A stretch of DNA of 64,000 nucleotides. Source: Bacillus sp. SD075. Lineage in GTDB: Bacteria; Bacillota; Bacilli; Bacillales; DSM-1321. Below are positions 31,774 to 40,368 of this stretch, one piece after another (the stretch's first letter is position 1; each line of letters begins with the position of its first letter). The stretch covers positions 62,001-126,000 of the forward strand of contig NZ_JADILK010000003.1 in assembly GCF_017355165.1 (NCBI RefSeq), read 5' to 3'. The position numbers and the translations under genes are program-made. The notes below the pieces were generated by a model. The model was not told the DNA's origin. It did not search any database and worked only from the letters and a program-made list of their open reading frames with translations.

Positions 31774-31813
31774 GTTTTTTCTCTCCTAACTAGCCTGTTG
31801 CCTTATTACTTCT

Positions 31814-32896
31814 TTACAGTTTACCTTTGGTTTTATATACAAAGGCCAGTATTTCAGCGACCGCCTTAAAGAACTCTTCAGGTATCGCTTCGCCTAATTC
31901 AGCTTGATCATATAAAGACCTTGCCAAAGGCCGATTTTCCACCATGATCACATCGTTTTCTTTAGCAATATATTTAATTTTCTGAGCAACAAAATCAACG
32001 CCTTTTGCCACTACATACGGAGCCTCAGCTTTTTCTTCATCATATTTTAAAGCAATGGCAAAATGCGTCGGGTTAGTGATGACGACATCCGCATTGGGAA
32101 TTTCCTGCATCATTCTTTGAGCGGCCATCTGCCTTTGCTTTTGCTTTATCTTGGATTTGATGAGCGGGTCCCCTTCTGAATTTTTATACTCATCCTTGAT
32201 ATCCTGTTTGGACATCCGGATGTTTTTTTCAAAGTCATATTTTTGGTACAAATAGTCTAAAAGAGCAATGAACAATAAAGCCACGGCCGCATAAAACCCT
32301 ACTTTAATCGTAATATCCGCCAATGTTGCCATCGCTTCTTCCACAGAGATCTGTGATAAAACCATAATCTCGTCCATGCGCTGCCATAGTACATAAAAGG
32401 CAACAAAACCAACAAATGATATTTTAAGAATGGATTTCAATAATTCAACAATGGCCCTCATTGAAAAAATACGTTTGAATCCTTTAATAGGATCCAATTT
32501 ATCAAGTTTGAACTGAATGGATTCAGTCGAAAACAATAAACCGATTTGCATGACATTTGCCAATACCCCAGCCACTACCGCTGCTGCGAAAATGGGCCCT
32601 AGGATAAGACCCATCTCCTTTAACACCTCAATCATGATAATTTGCATATTCTCCTCGTTGAAACCAGTCAAGGTAAAATGTTGCAAGTATTCTTTCATGA
32701 GACCGAGCAGATGATTATACATGTATGGCCCCATAAGCAATAGCACTGAAAACACTGCAATTAAGTTCACAGAGGTATTTACATCCTGACTCTTTGCCAC
32801 CTGACCTTTTTTCTTCGAATCCTGACGTTTTTTTGGAGTCGCCTTTTCGGTCTTCTCACCAGCGAAAAACTGTAAATCCAGCTGAAAACTCTCCAT
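31814..32896 (-). CDS. flhB: Flagellar export switch protein FlhB
   Basis: Export-gate protein that controls the switch from rod/hook to filament substrates. From the chosen ATG there are 360 residues: the LDLQFFAGEKTEKATPKKR start, four transmembrane helices and a cytoplasmic domain with the autocleavage motif NPTH at 275-278, intact. The alternative TTG start at 32911 would lie inside the ribosome binding site (GGAGGCG). It begins in the fliR stop region. A second FlhB C-domain-like protein is encoded at 61595-61867. Confidence 0.96.
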   Translation of the reverse strand: MESFQLDLQFFAGEKTEKATPKKRQDSKKKGQVAKSQDVNTSVNLIAVFSVLLLMGPYMYNHLLGLMKEYLQHFTLTGFNEENMQIIMIEVLKEMGLILGPIFAAAVVAGVLANVMQIGLLFSTESIQFKLDKLDPIKGFKRIFSMRAIVELLKSILKISFVGFVAFYVLWQRMDEIMVLSQISVEEAMATLADITIKVGFYAAVALLFIALLDYLYQKYDFEKNIRMSKQDIKDEYKNSEGDPLIKSKIKQKQRQMAAQRMMQEIPNADVVITNPTHFAIALKYDEEKAEAPYVVAKGVDFVAQKIKYIAKENDVIMVENRPLARSLYDQAELGEAIPEEFFKAVAEILAFVYKTKGKL

Positions 32897-32897
32897 T

Positions 32898-33674
32898 TCA
32901 AACGCCTCCAATCAACTGCATTAGTTGACGCATAGTCAAAAGCAAGAAATTGAAGAGTTGGGTTACGACCGTCATCATCAACCCCATTACCAGAATGATA
33001 ACCGCTAAGCCGGCTATGATTTTCACTGGAATCCCGACAACGAACACATTTAATTGAGGGACTGTCCTGGCAAGGATCCCTAGCGTGACATCCACTAAAA
33101 AAATACTTCCCACTACAGGTATGGACATTTGAAAAGCAATCATGAAAGCTTTGCTGAAAGTTTTGGCCAAATATTCTATCAGTGTATGATCCCCGAATGG
33201 TACAAATAATTGGTCAATTGGAATGAACTGATAACTATAAAAAATTCCATCCAAAAGTAAATGATGGCCGTTAGTACTCAATAGGAATAATAAAGCAATT
33301 GTATAAAGATATTGTCCCATCAATGGGCTTTGTGCCCCCGTTTGGGGATCGATGACATTCGCTATTGAAAAACCCATTTGAAAATCAATCAATCCGCCAG
33401 CGATTTGAATGGCCGATAAGATCATATAAGCGGCAAACCCGATAAAAAGCCCAACCAGCGCTTCCTTCATGATCAATAAATAAAATGTGACATCCAATTC
33501 CAGAACCGGAGCATCGATGGTGTAGTACATGATCCAGGCCAGGAGGATCCCAAGCCCTACCCGATGTTGTACCGGTATTGAACGGTACGAAAAAATCGGC
33601 ATGGCCACGAAAAACGTAGTGACCCGGACTACAATTAATAAAAAGGCGGGAAAATGCGGAAATAATTCCTCCAT
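32898..33674 (-). CDS. fliR: Flagellar export protein FliR
   Basis: Core export-gate membrane protein that assembles with FliP and FliQ into the helical gate. The 258 residues are strongly hydrophobic with about six membrane segments; LIDFQMGFSIANVIDPQTG is the family hallmark near residue 100. It follows fliQ by 3 bp and ends where flhB begins. Confidence 0.95.
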   Translation of the reverse strand: MEELFPHFPAFLLIVVRVTTFFVAMPIFSYRSIPVQHRVGLGILLAWIMYYTIDAPVLELDVTFYLLIMKEALVGLFIGFAAYMILSAIQIAGGLIDFQMGFSIANVIDPQTGAQSPLMGQYLYTIALLFLLSTNGHHLLLDGIFYSYQFIPIDQLFVPFGDHTLIEYLAKTFSKAFMIAFQMSIPVVGSIFLVDVTLGILARTVPQLNVFVVGIPVKIIAGLAVIILVMGLMMTVVTQLFNFLLLTMRQLMQLIGGV

Positions 33675-33677
33675 ACC

Positions 33678-33947
33678 CTACCCTACAAATCGATTCAGAT
33701 TACCGAATATTTCATTTGCATATGATAATAGGTGGCTCAGCATCCATGGAGCCAATAAAATGAGTCCCAATAAGACCGCGACAATTTTTGGAACAAATGC
33801 CAGGGTTTGTTCCTGAATCTGTGTAGTCGCCTGAAAGATGCTTACTAATAGTCCTACAATAAGAGCGATTACCATCAATGGGCCAGCTATAATCAATACC
33901 ATATAAATTCCTTTTTCTGCTATATCAATAACAATCTCTGCACTCAT
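33678..33947 (-). CDS. fliQ: Flagellar export protein FliQ
   Basis: Small two-helix membrane protein of the export gate. The 89 residues contain GPLMVIALIVGLLVSIFQAT and QIQEQTLAFVPKI, typical of FliQ. CAGGTGAGA precedes the ATG. It sits between fliP and fliR in the invariant P-Q-R order. Confidence 0.95.
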   Translation of the reverse strand: MSAEIVIDIAEKGIYMVLIIAGPLMVIALIVGLLVSIFQATTQIQEQTLAFVPKIVAVLLGLILLAPWMLSHLLSYANEIFGNLNRFVG

Positions 33948-33961
33948 TTTTTCTCACCTGC

Positions 33962-34627
33962 TTAAAAACTCTGTAATAAAGACTTCACTACTAAATACCA
34001 TCCGTCAACAAGAATGAAAAGGAGGATTTTAAATGGCAGGGAAATCATGACTGGCGGCAACATCATCATACCCATCGACATCAGGACACTTGCAATGACC
34101 ATATCAATAACCAAAAATGGAATAAAAATCATAAAACCTATTTGAAAAGCTGTTTTGATTTCACTGATAGCAAAAGCTGGTACAAAGGCAGTCAAGGGTA
34201 TGTCCTGTATCGTTTCCGGCTTATCCACCTTGGCATACTCCAAGAATAACGCCAGATCCTTTTGCCTTGTATGGGCACTCATGAATTCCTTAAAAGGTAT
34301 CGAAGCCTGTACATATGCCTCTTCTAAATCTATCTCTTCATTAAATAACGGGGTTAATGCCTTTTCATTCACTTCCTGAAAAGTCGGTGCCATTATGAAG
34401 AATGTCATGAAGAGTGCCAGGCCGACCAACACCTGATTCGGGGGCATCTGCTGGGTAGCTAGCGACGTTCTCACAAAGCTTAGAACAATGATGATTCTTG
34501 TAAAACAGGTCATCAAGATCAATATGCTTGGAGCCAACGATAAGACAGTCATTAGAAGAACGATTTTGACAGAGGTAGAGACATTCGTGGGATCACTGTT
34601 ATTAAAAAACTCCATGAACTCATTCAT
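33962..34627 (-). CDS. fliP: Flagellar export protein FliP
   Basis: Export-gate protein forming the pentameric core of the pore. The 221 residues include LMTCFTRIIIVLSFVRTSL, MPPNQVLVGLALFMTFFIM and FQIGFMIFIPFLVIDMV. Unlike proteobacterial FliP there is no long signal peptide. The ATG overlaps the fliZ stop by 4 bases. Confidence 0.96.
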   Translation of the reverse strand: MNEFMEFFNNSDPTNVSTSVKIVLLMTVLSLAPSILILMTCFTRIIIVLSFVRTSLATQQMPPNQVLVGLALFMTFFIMAPTFQEVNEKALTPLFNEEIDLEEAYVQASIPFKEFMSAHTRQKDLALFLEYAKVDKPETIQDIPLTAFVPAFAISEIKTAFQIGFMIFIPFLVIDMVIASVLMSMGMMMLPPVMISLPFKILLFILVDGWYLVVKSLLQSF

Positions 34628-35289
34628 TCCTTGTCTCTTCCTTTCCTACCAAGCTCCTTTAACAGATTTTTCCTGCTATTAGACATTTGATCAAGTTGAT
34701 TTTTGAACTCTGCAGAGAAACTAGCGGTTTCTGTTTCGGATCCGCTTTCCTTCAACCACTTATTTTTCAACTTCATAGCAAATTCCCCAGGCTGGATCAT
34801 TTGATCGATCTTATTGTTGTGGTCTTTCAAAAGCTGTTCATATTCCTCGGGGTCATCTATTTCTTTCAAGAGCTGAATATTTTCGCCAACCCCGATCACC
34901 AATATTCGCCCGCCGACTTTAACAAGCTGCACAGAACGATTTGCACCAAGGCTCGTACCGCCTAAATTCTCCACTGAATTTGCCCTTTGATACGATTTAC
35001 TTTTTTTATTGATGAATTTTAATAGGATATATAGAAGCGCCACTACAAAAATAGTAGCAACTATCATCCTCAGGAACTCCCAAACAGTTATCCCCACTTT
35101 GTCAGTATTCGAAGCCTGTTTGACAGATTTCGAGTCTTTTGATTCATCATTATCCACCTTTAAATCAACTGGCTGTTCATATACATCCCTCACTGTTTTT
35201 TCAAGATCTTCAGCATGGGCCTGTATAGCCCCAGCTAAGAATACTGCTATCATCAGTGAGACCTGAAGCCATTTTTTAATTAAAAACAA
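34624..35289 (-). CDS. fliZ: FliO-type flagellar assembly protein FliZ
   Basis: FliO/FliZ-family membrane protein that helps assemble FliP into the export gate. The 221 residues show an N-terminal signal-like sequence ending AHA at about 24-26, an acidic extracytoplasmic segment, one transmembrane helix (about 70-90) and a cytoplasmic FliO domain with SLGANRSVQLVKVGGRILVI. It follows cheY by 15 bp and overlaps fliP, as in B. subtilis. Confidence 0.92.
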   Translation of the reverse strand: MFLIKKWLQVSLMIAVFLAGAIQAHAEDLEKTVRDVYEQPVDLKVDNDESKDSKSVKQASNTDKVGITVWEFLRMIVATIFVVALLYILLKFINKKSKSYQRANSVENLGGTSLGANRSVQLVKVGGRILVIGVGENIQLLKEIDDPEEYEQLLKDHNNKIDQMIQPGEFAMKLKNKWLKESGSETETASFSAEFKNQLDQMSNSRKNLLKELGRKGRDKE

Positions 35290-35304
35290 TATGAAGACAC
35301 CCTC

Positions 35305-35667
35305 TTAACTTAATGCTTTATTTATGGCTTCCAATACCCGGTCTGCCTGGAATGGCTTCACGATAAAGTCTTTTGCACCAGCCTGGATCGCATCAATGAC
35401 CATGGCTTGCTGCCCCATCGCTGAACACATAATGACCTTGGCTTGAGGATTCACCTTTTTAATTTCCTTTAATGCCGTAATTCCATCCATTTCAGGCATG
35501 GTAATATCCATCGTTACAAGATCAGGAAGGGTTTCCTTATATTTATCCACTGCTTGGGCGCCATCTGCTGCTTCCCCGACTATTTCAAAACCATTTTTAG
35601 AAAGGATATCCTTTATCATCATTCTCATAAATGCTGCATCGTCCACAATTAATATTCTATTAGCCAT
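35305..35667 (-). CDS. cheY: Chemotaxis response regulator CheY
   Basis: Single receiver domain of 120 residues that, phosphorylated, binds the FliM/FliY switch. Acidic residues Asp9 and Asp10, the phosphoacceptor Asp54 (TMDITMPEMDG), the Thr/Ser of MCSAMG and Lys in FIVKPF are all present. GGGGGA precedes the ATG. It is embedded among switch and export genes rather than with cheBAWCD, as is normal for Bacilli. Confidence 0.97.
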   Translation of the reverse strand: MANRILIVDDAAFMRMMIKDILSKNGFEIVGEAADGAQAVDKYKETLPDLVTMDITMPEMDGITALKEIKKVNPQAKVIMCSAMGQQAMVIDAIQAGAKDFIVKPFQADRVLEAINKALS

Positions 35668-35684
35668 TATTTTCGTCCCCCAAA

Positions 35685-36902
35685 TTATCTTATTTTATTT
35701 AATCGGTCACTTTGACTCATGATATCCGTAACACGCACTCCAAAGTTTTCATCAATCACCACTACCTCACCTTTTGCTATCAAGCGGCTGTTTACCATGA
35801 TATCAACTGGCTCTCCTGCTAATTTATCCAATTCGATGATCGATCCGGAGGAAAGCTCCAAAATATCCTTGACGGAACGTTTCGTTCTTCCAAGCTCCAC
35901 AGTTACTTGCAAAGGGATATCCATCAGCATACTGAGATTTTTTGTTTCAGACTCCTGAAGCTGATAAGGCTGAAAACTAGTGAAACTGGCAGGCTGAACA
36001 TTTACTGGTTGTCCTGTTGGTACGGATGAAACCCCAATATGTTGTGGTACATTCGGTATTTGGTTCGCAGGCTGGGTTTGGTGGCCACCTTGCCCATAAG
36101 TTTCATTAGCCGATCGATCAGACCGGGCGTCCTGGAAAGGTGCCGGCTCCTGAGTTGGAACGCTTGTTACTGTATCACTAAATACTTTTTGCGATTTCAT
36201 ATCGGTAGGTCCACTTTCGCTTGTCCCCTTTAATAATTCAGAAACTAACCCTTTAGCAAACTCTAATGGCAACAATTGCATAATACTGGAATCAATTAAG
36301 TTGCCGACACGGAGACGGAATGAGATTTTTGCAAATAAATCCTCGTCCGGTATCGCATTTTCCCCTTCACCATTTAGAAAGTTAAGTAAATCTATGCTAG
36401 GAGGAGAAATATCCACTTTTTTATTGAAAATGGTCGACATGGATGTAGCAGCAGAACCCATCATTTGGTTCATGGCTTCCTGGACAGCACTCAATTGAAT
36501 TTCTCCAAGCAGGTCAGAAGGGTTCTCACCATCCCCTCCAAGCATCAAATCTGCAATGATAGCAGCATCACTCTGCTTGATGACCAGCATATTTATACCT
36601 GAAAAACCTTCTGTATATTGCACTTGAATCGCTACATATGGATGCGGGAATTCTTCCGCGACCTGTCCCCGTTCTATTAAGGTAACCGTCGGGGTGGTGA
36701 TTTCCACTTTCTGATTCAACAAAGTGGATAAGGCAGTGGCCGAACTTCCGAAGGAGATATTACCAATTTCACCGAGGGCATCGAGTTCCATCATTGATAA
36801 ATAATCGTCAATCGAGAGTGGGATCACCTCATCTTCTATATCACTTGTACCTTTTAAAAGGGCATCTATCTCGTCTTGCGAAAGCATTCCATCACTTACC
36901 AT
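35685..36902 (-). CDS. fliY: Flagellar switch phosphatase FliY
   Basis: Switch-complex protein combining CheY-P phosphatase and FliN functions. The 405 residues begin with a CheY-P-binding peptide (LSQDEIDALLKG), followed by a CheC-like domain with two E-x2-N motifs (ALGEIGNISFGSSATAL; AVQEAMNQMMGSAATS), a Gln/Pro/Ser-rich linker (about 225-310) and a SpoA/FliN domain (VTVELGRTKRSVKDILEL). It overlaps fliM by 11 bases. Confidence 0.96.
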   Translation of the reverse strand: MVSDGMLSQDEIDALLKGTSDIEDEVIPLSIDDYLSMMELDALGEIGNISFGSSATALSTLLNQKVEITTPTVTLIERGQVAEEFPHPYVAIQVQYTEGFSGINMLVIKQSDAAIIADLMLGGDGENPSDLLGEIQLSAVQEAMNQMMGSAATSMSTIFNKKVDISPPSIDLLNFLNGEGENAIPDEDLFAKISFRLRVGNLIDSSIMQLLPLEFAKGLVSELLKGTSESGPTDMKSQKVFSDTVTSVPTQEPAPFQDARSDRSANETYGQGGHQTQPANQIPNVPQHIGVSSVPTGQPVNVQPASFTSFQPYQLQESETKNLSMLMDIPLQVTVELGRTKRSVKDILELSSGSIIELDKLAGEPVDIMVNSRLIAKGEVVVIDENFGVRVTDIMSQSDRLNKIR

Positions 36903-37890
36903 CTTCGTCTCCCCCTTTCAAAATATCAAGAATCTGGACAGCATGTTTTTTTCCCACTTTTCCTGGCTGCCCGCTGTATTTTGGAATCCCTCCAATTGTA
37001 ATCGTCAAAGGTTCATCGATTGCCTTATTTAAATCGATGACATCGCCAACATCAAGCAGCAAAAAATCCTGGATGGTGATGTCAGTAGAACCAAGCTCAG
37101 AAATAATGGGAAGGTCTGCGTTTCGGATACGCTTTTCCAAAATCATGATTTCCTCTGGGATTTTTTCCTTTTGGGAATTTTCCATCCAATAATGAGCAGA
37201 TAACTTTGGTATGATCGGTTCCAATACGACGTGAGGAATGCAAACATTAATCATTCCGCTCGTTTCGCCGATTTGTGTATTCAAGGAAATGACCACAACA
37301 GTATCGTTGGGCGAAACCAGTTGTAAAAATTGCGGATTCACCTCGAACTCTGTCATCACCGGTTCGATTTCAACAATCGTTCCCCAAGCATCCTGTAAAT
37401 TTTCAAAAGCCTTCTCGAATAAGTTCGACATGATTTTCGTTTCTATTTCCGTTAAACTATCAACCTTATTCACGCTTATGCCCCGTCCGCCCAAAACACG
37501 ATCCATCATGGAATAAGCTATATTCGGGTTGACCTCAAGAATGATTCGGCCATCCAAGGGCGGTACCTCAAAAACATTCAGGATGGTCATTTTCGGAATC
37601 GATCGGATGAACTCTTCGTATGGTATTTGGTCTGCCGAAGCAACGGATATTTGGACATATGTTCTAAGCTGAGCAGAGAAGTATGTGGTCAGCAGTCTTG
37701 CAAAGTTCTCGTGTATCCTAGTCAAACTGCGTATTTGATCCTTTGAAAACCGAAGCGCCCTTTTAAAGTCGTATACTTTCACTCTTTTTTCTACTTCTTC
37801 TTTTTTTAAATCATCTGCATCCATTTCGCCTGTGGAAATGGCCGATAACAAAGCGTCGATTTCATTTTGCGATAATATTTCCCCGGACAT
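36892..37890 (-). CDS. fliM: Flagellar switch protein FliM
   Basis: C-ring protein that receives CheY-P and sets rotation bias. The 332 residues begin with the CheY-binding peptide ILSQNEIDALLSAI, then the CheC-like middle domain with RVLGGRG, and a C-terminal SpoA domain (DITIQDFLLLDVGDVI). GTG and ATG codons alternate at the start; GGAGGTGAG best serves the ATG at 37890. It overlaps fliY. Confidence 0.96.
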   Translation of the reverse strand: MSGEILSQNEIDALLSAISTGEMDADDLKKEEVEKRVKVYDFKRALRFSKDQIRSLTRIHENFARLLTTYFSAQLRTYVQISVASADQIPYEEFIRSIPKMTILNVFEVPPLDGRIILEVNPNIAYSMMDRVLGGRGISVNKVDSLTEIETKIMSNLFEKAFENLQDAWGTIVEIEPVMTEFEVNPQFLQLVSPNDTVVVISLNTQIGETSGMINVCIPHVVLEPIIPKLSAHYWMENSQKEKIPEEIMILEKRIRNADLPIISELGSTDITIQDFLLLDVGDVIDLNKAIDEPLTITIGGIPKYSGQPGKVGKKHAVQILDILKGGDEDGK

Positions 37891-37942
37891 TAACACTCAC
37901 CTCCAAAACTTCCCCTTCTTATTTAATGAAGCAAGGATGTTC

Positions 37943-38371
37943 TTATTGCAGAATCGAGGAGGTTATATAAACCTTTTCTACTTTTCCTTCTTCCATTAAT
38001 TCATTCACTCTAGCCTTTAACGTTCCTTGAAGCTTTTCCTTGCCCTTTTTACCGGTTAACTCTTCCGCTTTCAGTTCGGATAGTTCGGTAATGATGATAT
38101 TTTTCACTTGGAAATTTCTTTTTTCCAACTCTTCTTTTGCTTTTTTATTTTCTGTTTGGACCATAAATGAGATTTTGATATAATCATTGCCGGCAAGATT
38201 CGTAGTAATTTCAGGGATCTCAACTGATGATTCAACAATTTCGTCAATGCTTGGTTTATCTTCGGCAGATGTGGGATCAGATAACTTTGTCACAACCATG
38301 ACCGCTATGACACCTACAAGCGTTATAGCCACGAGTATAATCAACATAATAGTCAATAGATTTTTTTTCAT
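37943..38371 (-). CDS. fliL: Flagellar basal body-associated protein FliL
   Basis: Single-pass membrane protein around the stator. The 142 residues include a transmembrane helix (about 8-30) and a FliL periplasmic-type domain. GGAGGAAAG precedes the ATG, which overlaps the flbD stop by 4 bases. A gap of 52 bp follows before fliM. Confidence 0.93.
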   Translation of the reverse strand: MKKNLLTIMLIILVAITLVGVIAVMVVTKLSDPTSAEDKPSIDEIVESSVEIPEITTNLAGNDYIKISFMVQTENKKAKEELEKRNFQVKNIIITELSELKAEELTGKKGKEKLQGTLKARVNELMEEGKVEKVYITSSILQ

Positions 38372-38604
38372 GAACTTTCCTCCACATCCTTACGAAAACC
38401 AAGAATATTTACGGTACGATAAAATTGTATAATAGCTTCAACCAGTTCTTCTTCCTTCTCTAGCACAACGATTTTCTTACCATTTGTAAAAGTGATGGTC
38501 GTATCTGGCAATGACTCGACTGTTTCTATGTACAATGCATTGATATGAAAGCATTTTCCATTGAGCCTTGTGACTTTGATAATGATATTTAGGAGCCAGA
38601 GCAA
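38368..38604 (-). CDS. flbD: FlbD family flagellar protein, unusual start
   Basis: Small protein of the FlbD family (YlzI in B. subtilis), recognised by IKVTRLNGKCFHINALYIET and the TITFTNGKKIVV strand. Family members begin MIKVTRLNG; here the Met position is ATT (38583), with no ATG or GTG nearby. The only usual start is TTG at 38604, adding seven residues (MLWLLNI). A double GGGAGG run precedes a hairpin that contains the TTG in its loop. I report the TTG version; a start at the ATT would give 71 residues. Confidence 0.8.
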   Translation of the reverse strand: MLWLLNIIIKVTRLNGKCFHINALYIETVESLPDTTITFTNGKKIVVLEKEEELVEAIIQFYRTVNILGFRKDVEESS

Positions 38605-38619
38605 AAAGCACCCGGCTCC
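38592..38619 (-). repeat. Hairpin between flgE stop and flbD start
   Basis: GGAGCC/GGCTCC arms (38592-38597 and 38614-38619) with a 16-base loop, just downstream in the mRNA of the GGGAGG-rich run and 8 bases upstream of the ATT at 38583. There is no U tract. Confidence 0.6.
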
Positions 38620-38632
38620 TCCCTCCCTTAAC

Positions 38633-39898
38633 CTATCGTTTTAAGTTAACCAATTCCTGTAAAATTTCATCCGACGTCGTGATGATTCTGGAATTCGACT
38701 GGAAACCACGTTGCGCCACGATCATTTCAGTAAACTCTTCAGATAAATCCACATTGGACATTTCCAAAGAACTTGATGCAATCACACCTCGTCCCTCCCC
38801 TGCGATATTGATGTTTGCAGTACCTGAATTGATGGATTCCTGAAAAGTATTACCACCCGTTTTCGTCAAACCTGATGCATTGGAAAACTTAGCAACAGCA
38901 AGTTGGCCTAAGGTTGTGATCAAACCGTTGGAATAAACGCCATTTATTTCCCCTGAAGAACCAATATTAAAGCTTTCCAGTTTACCTTCTTTATTACCAT
39001 TCGGATTGACAAGAGCAGTGGTGGAACCTTTAACTTGAGTAAGGTTCGAGAAATCAAAATCCAATTTAACTTTTTGAACGCTTTCATCGACTGGTGTATC
39101 AGAGTCATCCTCTTTGCCGCTTGAGATATTAATGGTTTGACCTGCCTGGGTTTTATCAGCTGCCACTATCTGACCATTATCATCGAAATTCACCGAAGTG
39201 AACGGTTTAGGTTTAGTAGTTGATGTATCTCCCAAAGCAGCAGGTTCTTCATCAAAAAGCTCCCATTTATCATCACCTGTTTTTTGGAAATAAATAGTTG
39301 CCGTTTGTTCTTTCCCCTTTTCATCCACAACTTTCATTTGCTGGCTAAATACGGTACCATCAATTGCGTCAGCAGACAGATTCCCACTTACTGGTATTTT
39401 AGTAGTGGATATGGCAGGTAAAATAGCATTGACATTAACAGCGACGTCGCCAATCGTTTTTGATCGTTTCCCGTTTTCATCAACCTTGTAAGCCTGTACT
39501 TTCAAACCATTCGCGTTAACTAGCGTACCATTATCATCCAAATAAAAGTTTCCTGCCCGTGTATATGAAAGAGAATCGCCTTGTTTGACGACGAAATAGC
39601 CATCACCAGATAGGCCTAAATCAAGATCACGGCCGGTGGTTTGCAGGCTTGACTGTGTATGGATCGTATCGATTGTAGCAATTGTGGAGCCCAATCCAAT
39701 TTGTTTAGAATTGGTTCCGCCTTTATTGGCTGTGGCTGCACTTGCGCCAGATACCGTTTGGTTCATCGCATCGCTGAATGTCACACGGCTTTTTTTAAAA
39801 CCATATGTATTGACATTGGCGACGTTATTACCGATAACATCCAATTTTGTTTGTAAGTTTTTTAATCCGCTTATTCCCGAATACATTGAACGAAGCAT
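38633..39898 (-). CDS. flgE: Flagellar hook protein FlgE
   Basis: Major hook subunit. The 421 residues have the N-terminal rod/hook motif SMYSGISGLKNLQTKLDVIG followed by NNVANVNTYGFKKSRV, large central domains, and the C-terminal FQSNSRIITTSDEILQELVN helix. It is considerably longer than the roughly 264-residue B. subtilis hook protein and close to the enterobacterial hook subunit, implying extra surface domains. GGGGAG precedes the ATG. Two tandem hairpins lie in its leader. Confidence 0.96.
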   Translation of the reverse strand: MLRSMYSGISGLKNLQTKLDVIGNNVANVNTYGFKKSRVTFSDAMNQTVSGASAATANKGGTNSKQIGLGSTIATIDTIHTQSSLQTTGRDLDLGLSGDGYFVVKQGDSLSYTRAGNFYLDDNGTLVNANGLKVQAYKVDENGKRSKTIGDVAVNVNAILPAISTTKIPVSGNLSADAIDGTVFSQQMKVVDEKGKEQTATIYFQKTGDDKWELFDEEPAALGDTSTTKPKPFTSVNFDDNGQIVAADKTQAGQTINISSGKEDDSDTPVDESVQKVKLDFDFSNLTQVKGSTTALVNPNGNKEGKLESFNIGSSGEINGVYSNGLITTLGQLAVAKFSNASGLTKTGGNTFQESINSGTANINIAGEGRGVIASSSLEMSNVDLSEEFTEMIVAQRGFQSNSRIITTSDEILQELVNLKR

Positions 39899-39922
39899 AT
39901 AAAAGCTCCCCTTTCATATAAC

Positions 39923-39973
39923 GACTGCTTCCGTCATTCCGCAGTCTAGGCTTCCTGTTTCAGGTCCAGCCTA
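39923..39973 (-). repeat. Two tandem hairpins in the flgE leader
   Basis: Hairpin 1 (39947-39973) pairs TAGGCT with AGCCTA and, inside, CCTG with CAGG. It includes the stop codon of the upstream gene. Hairpin 2 (39923-39946) pairs GACTGC with GCAGTC. One lies directly after the other and neither has a U tract. Confidence 0.6.
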
Positions 39974-40357
39974 TTTATCTAAAATTATGGTTCCATTGAT
40001 GTTCGTGAAAATTTGTGATGTTGCTTCATCCCTGTCCATGACCGTGATGACCTTGTTGTTTTTCGTGCTTACTATGAGTGCCGCATTATCTATAATGATA
40101 AGAGATTCGGTTACCCCCATCTTTTTGGCCTCATTGGTTTTATCAGCTATTTTCCCCCAGGTTTGTGGTCCTATTTCTATATTCCTCTGACTCATCCGCA
40201 ATTGAGTATGTTTACTAATGGTCAATTTTTCATTTATGGAGACAGCAGTTTGAAAATGCTGTTGAAAGCCTTGTTGGATCATCTGCCTTTGCCGCATGTG
40301 TAATTTTGTTTGTGACATCAGCTGAGCGGAATTTGCTTGAAAACCAAGTTGATTCAT
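39971..40357 (-). CDS. Flagellar operon protein of the TIGR02530 type
   Basis: A 128-residue protein between flgD and flgE. Its features (an N-terminal Gln/Met/His-rich region, then FSISKHTQLRMSQRNI-like and GVTESLIIIDNAALIVS segments) match the flagellar-operon family TIGR02530 as I remember it. Function is unknown; position suggests hook assembly. No signal peptide or membrane helix. AAGGGG precedes the ATG. Confidence 0.75.
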   Translation of the reverse strand: MNQLGFQANSAQLMSQTKLHMRQRQMIQQGFQQHFQTAVSINEKLTISKHTQLRMSQRNIEIGPQTWGKIADKTNEAKKMGVTESLIIIDNAALIVSTKNNKVITVMDRDEATSQIFTNINGTIILDK

Positions 40358-40368
40358 ATTCCAGCCCC

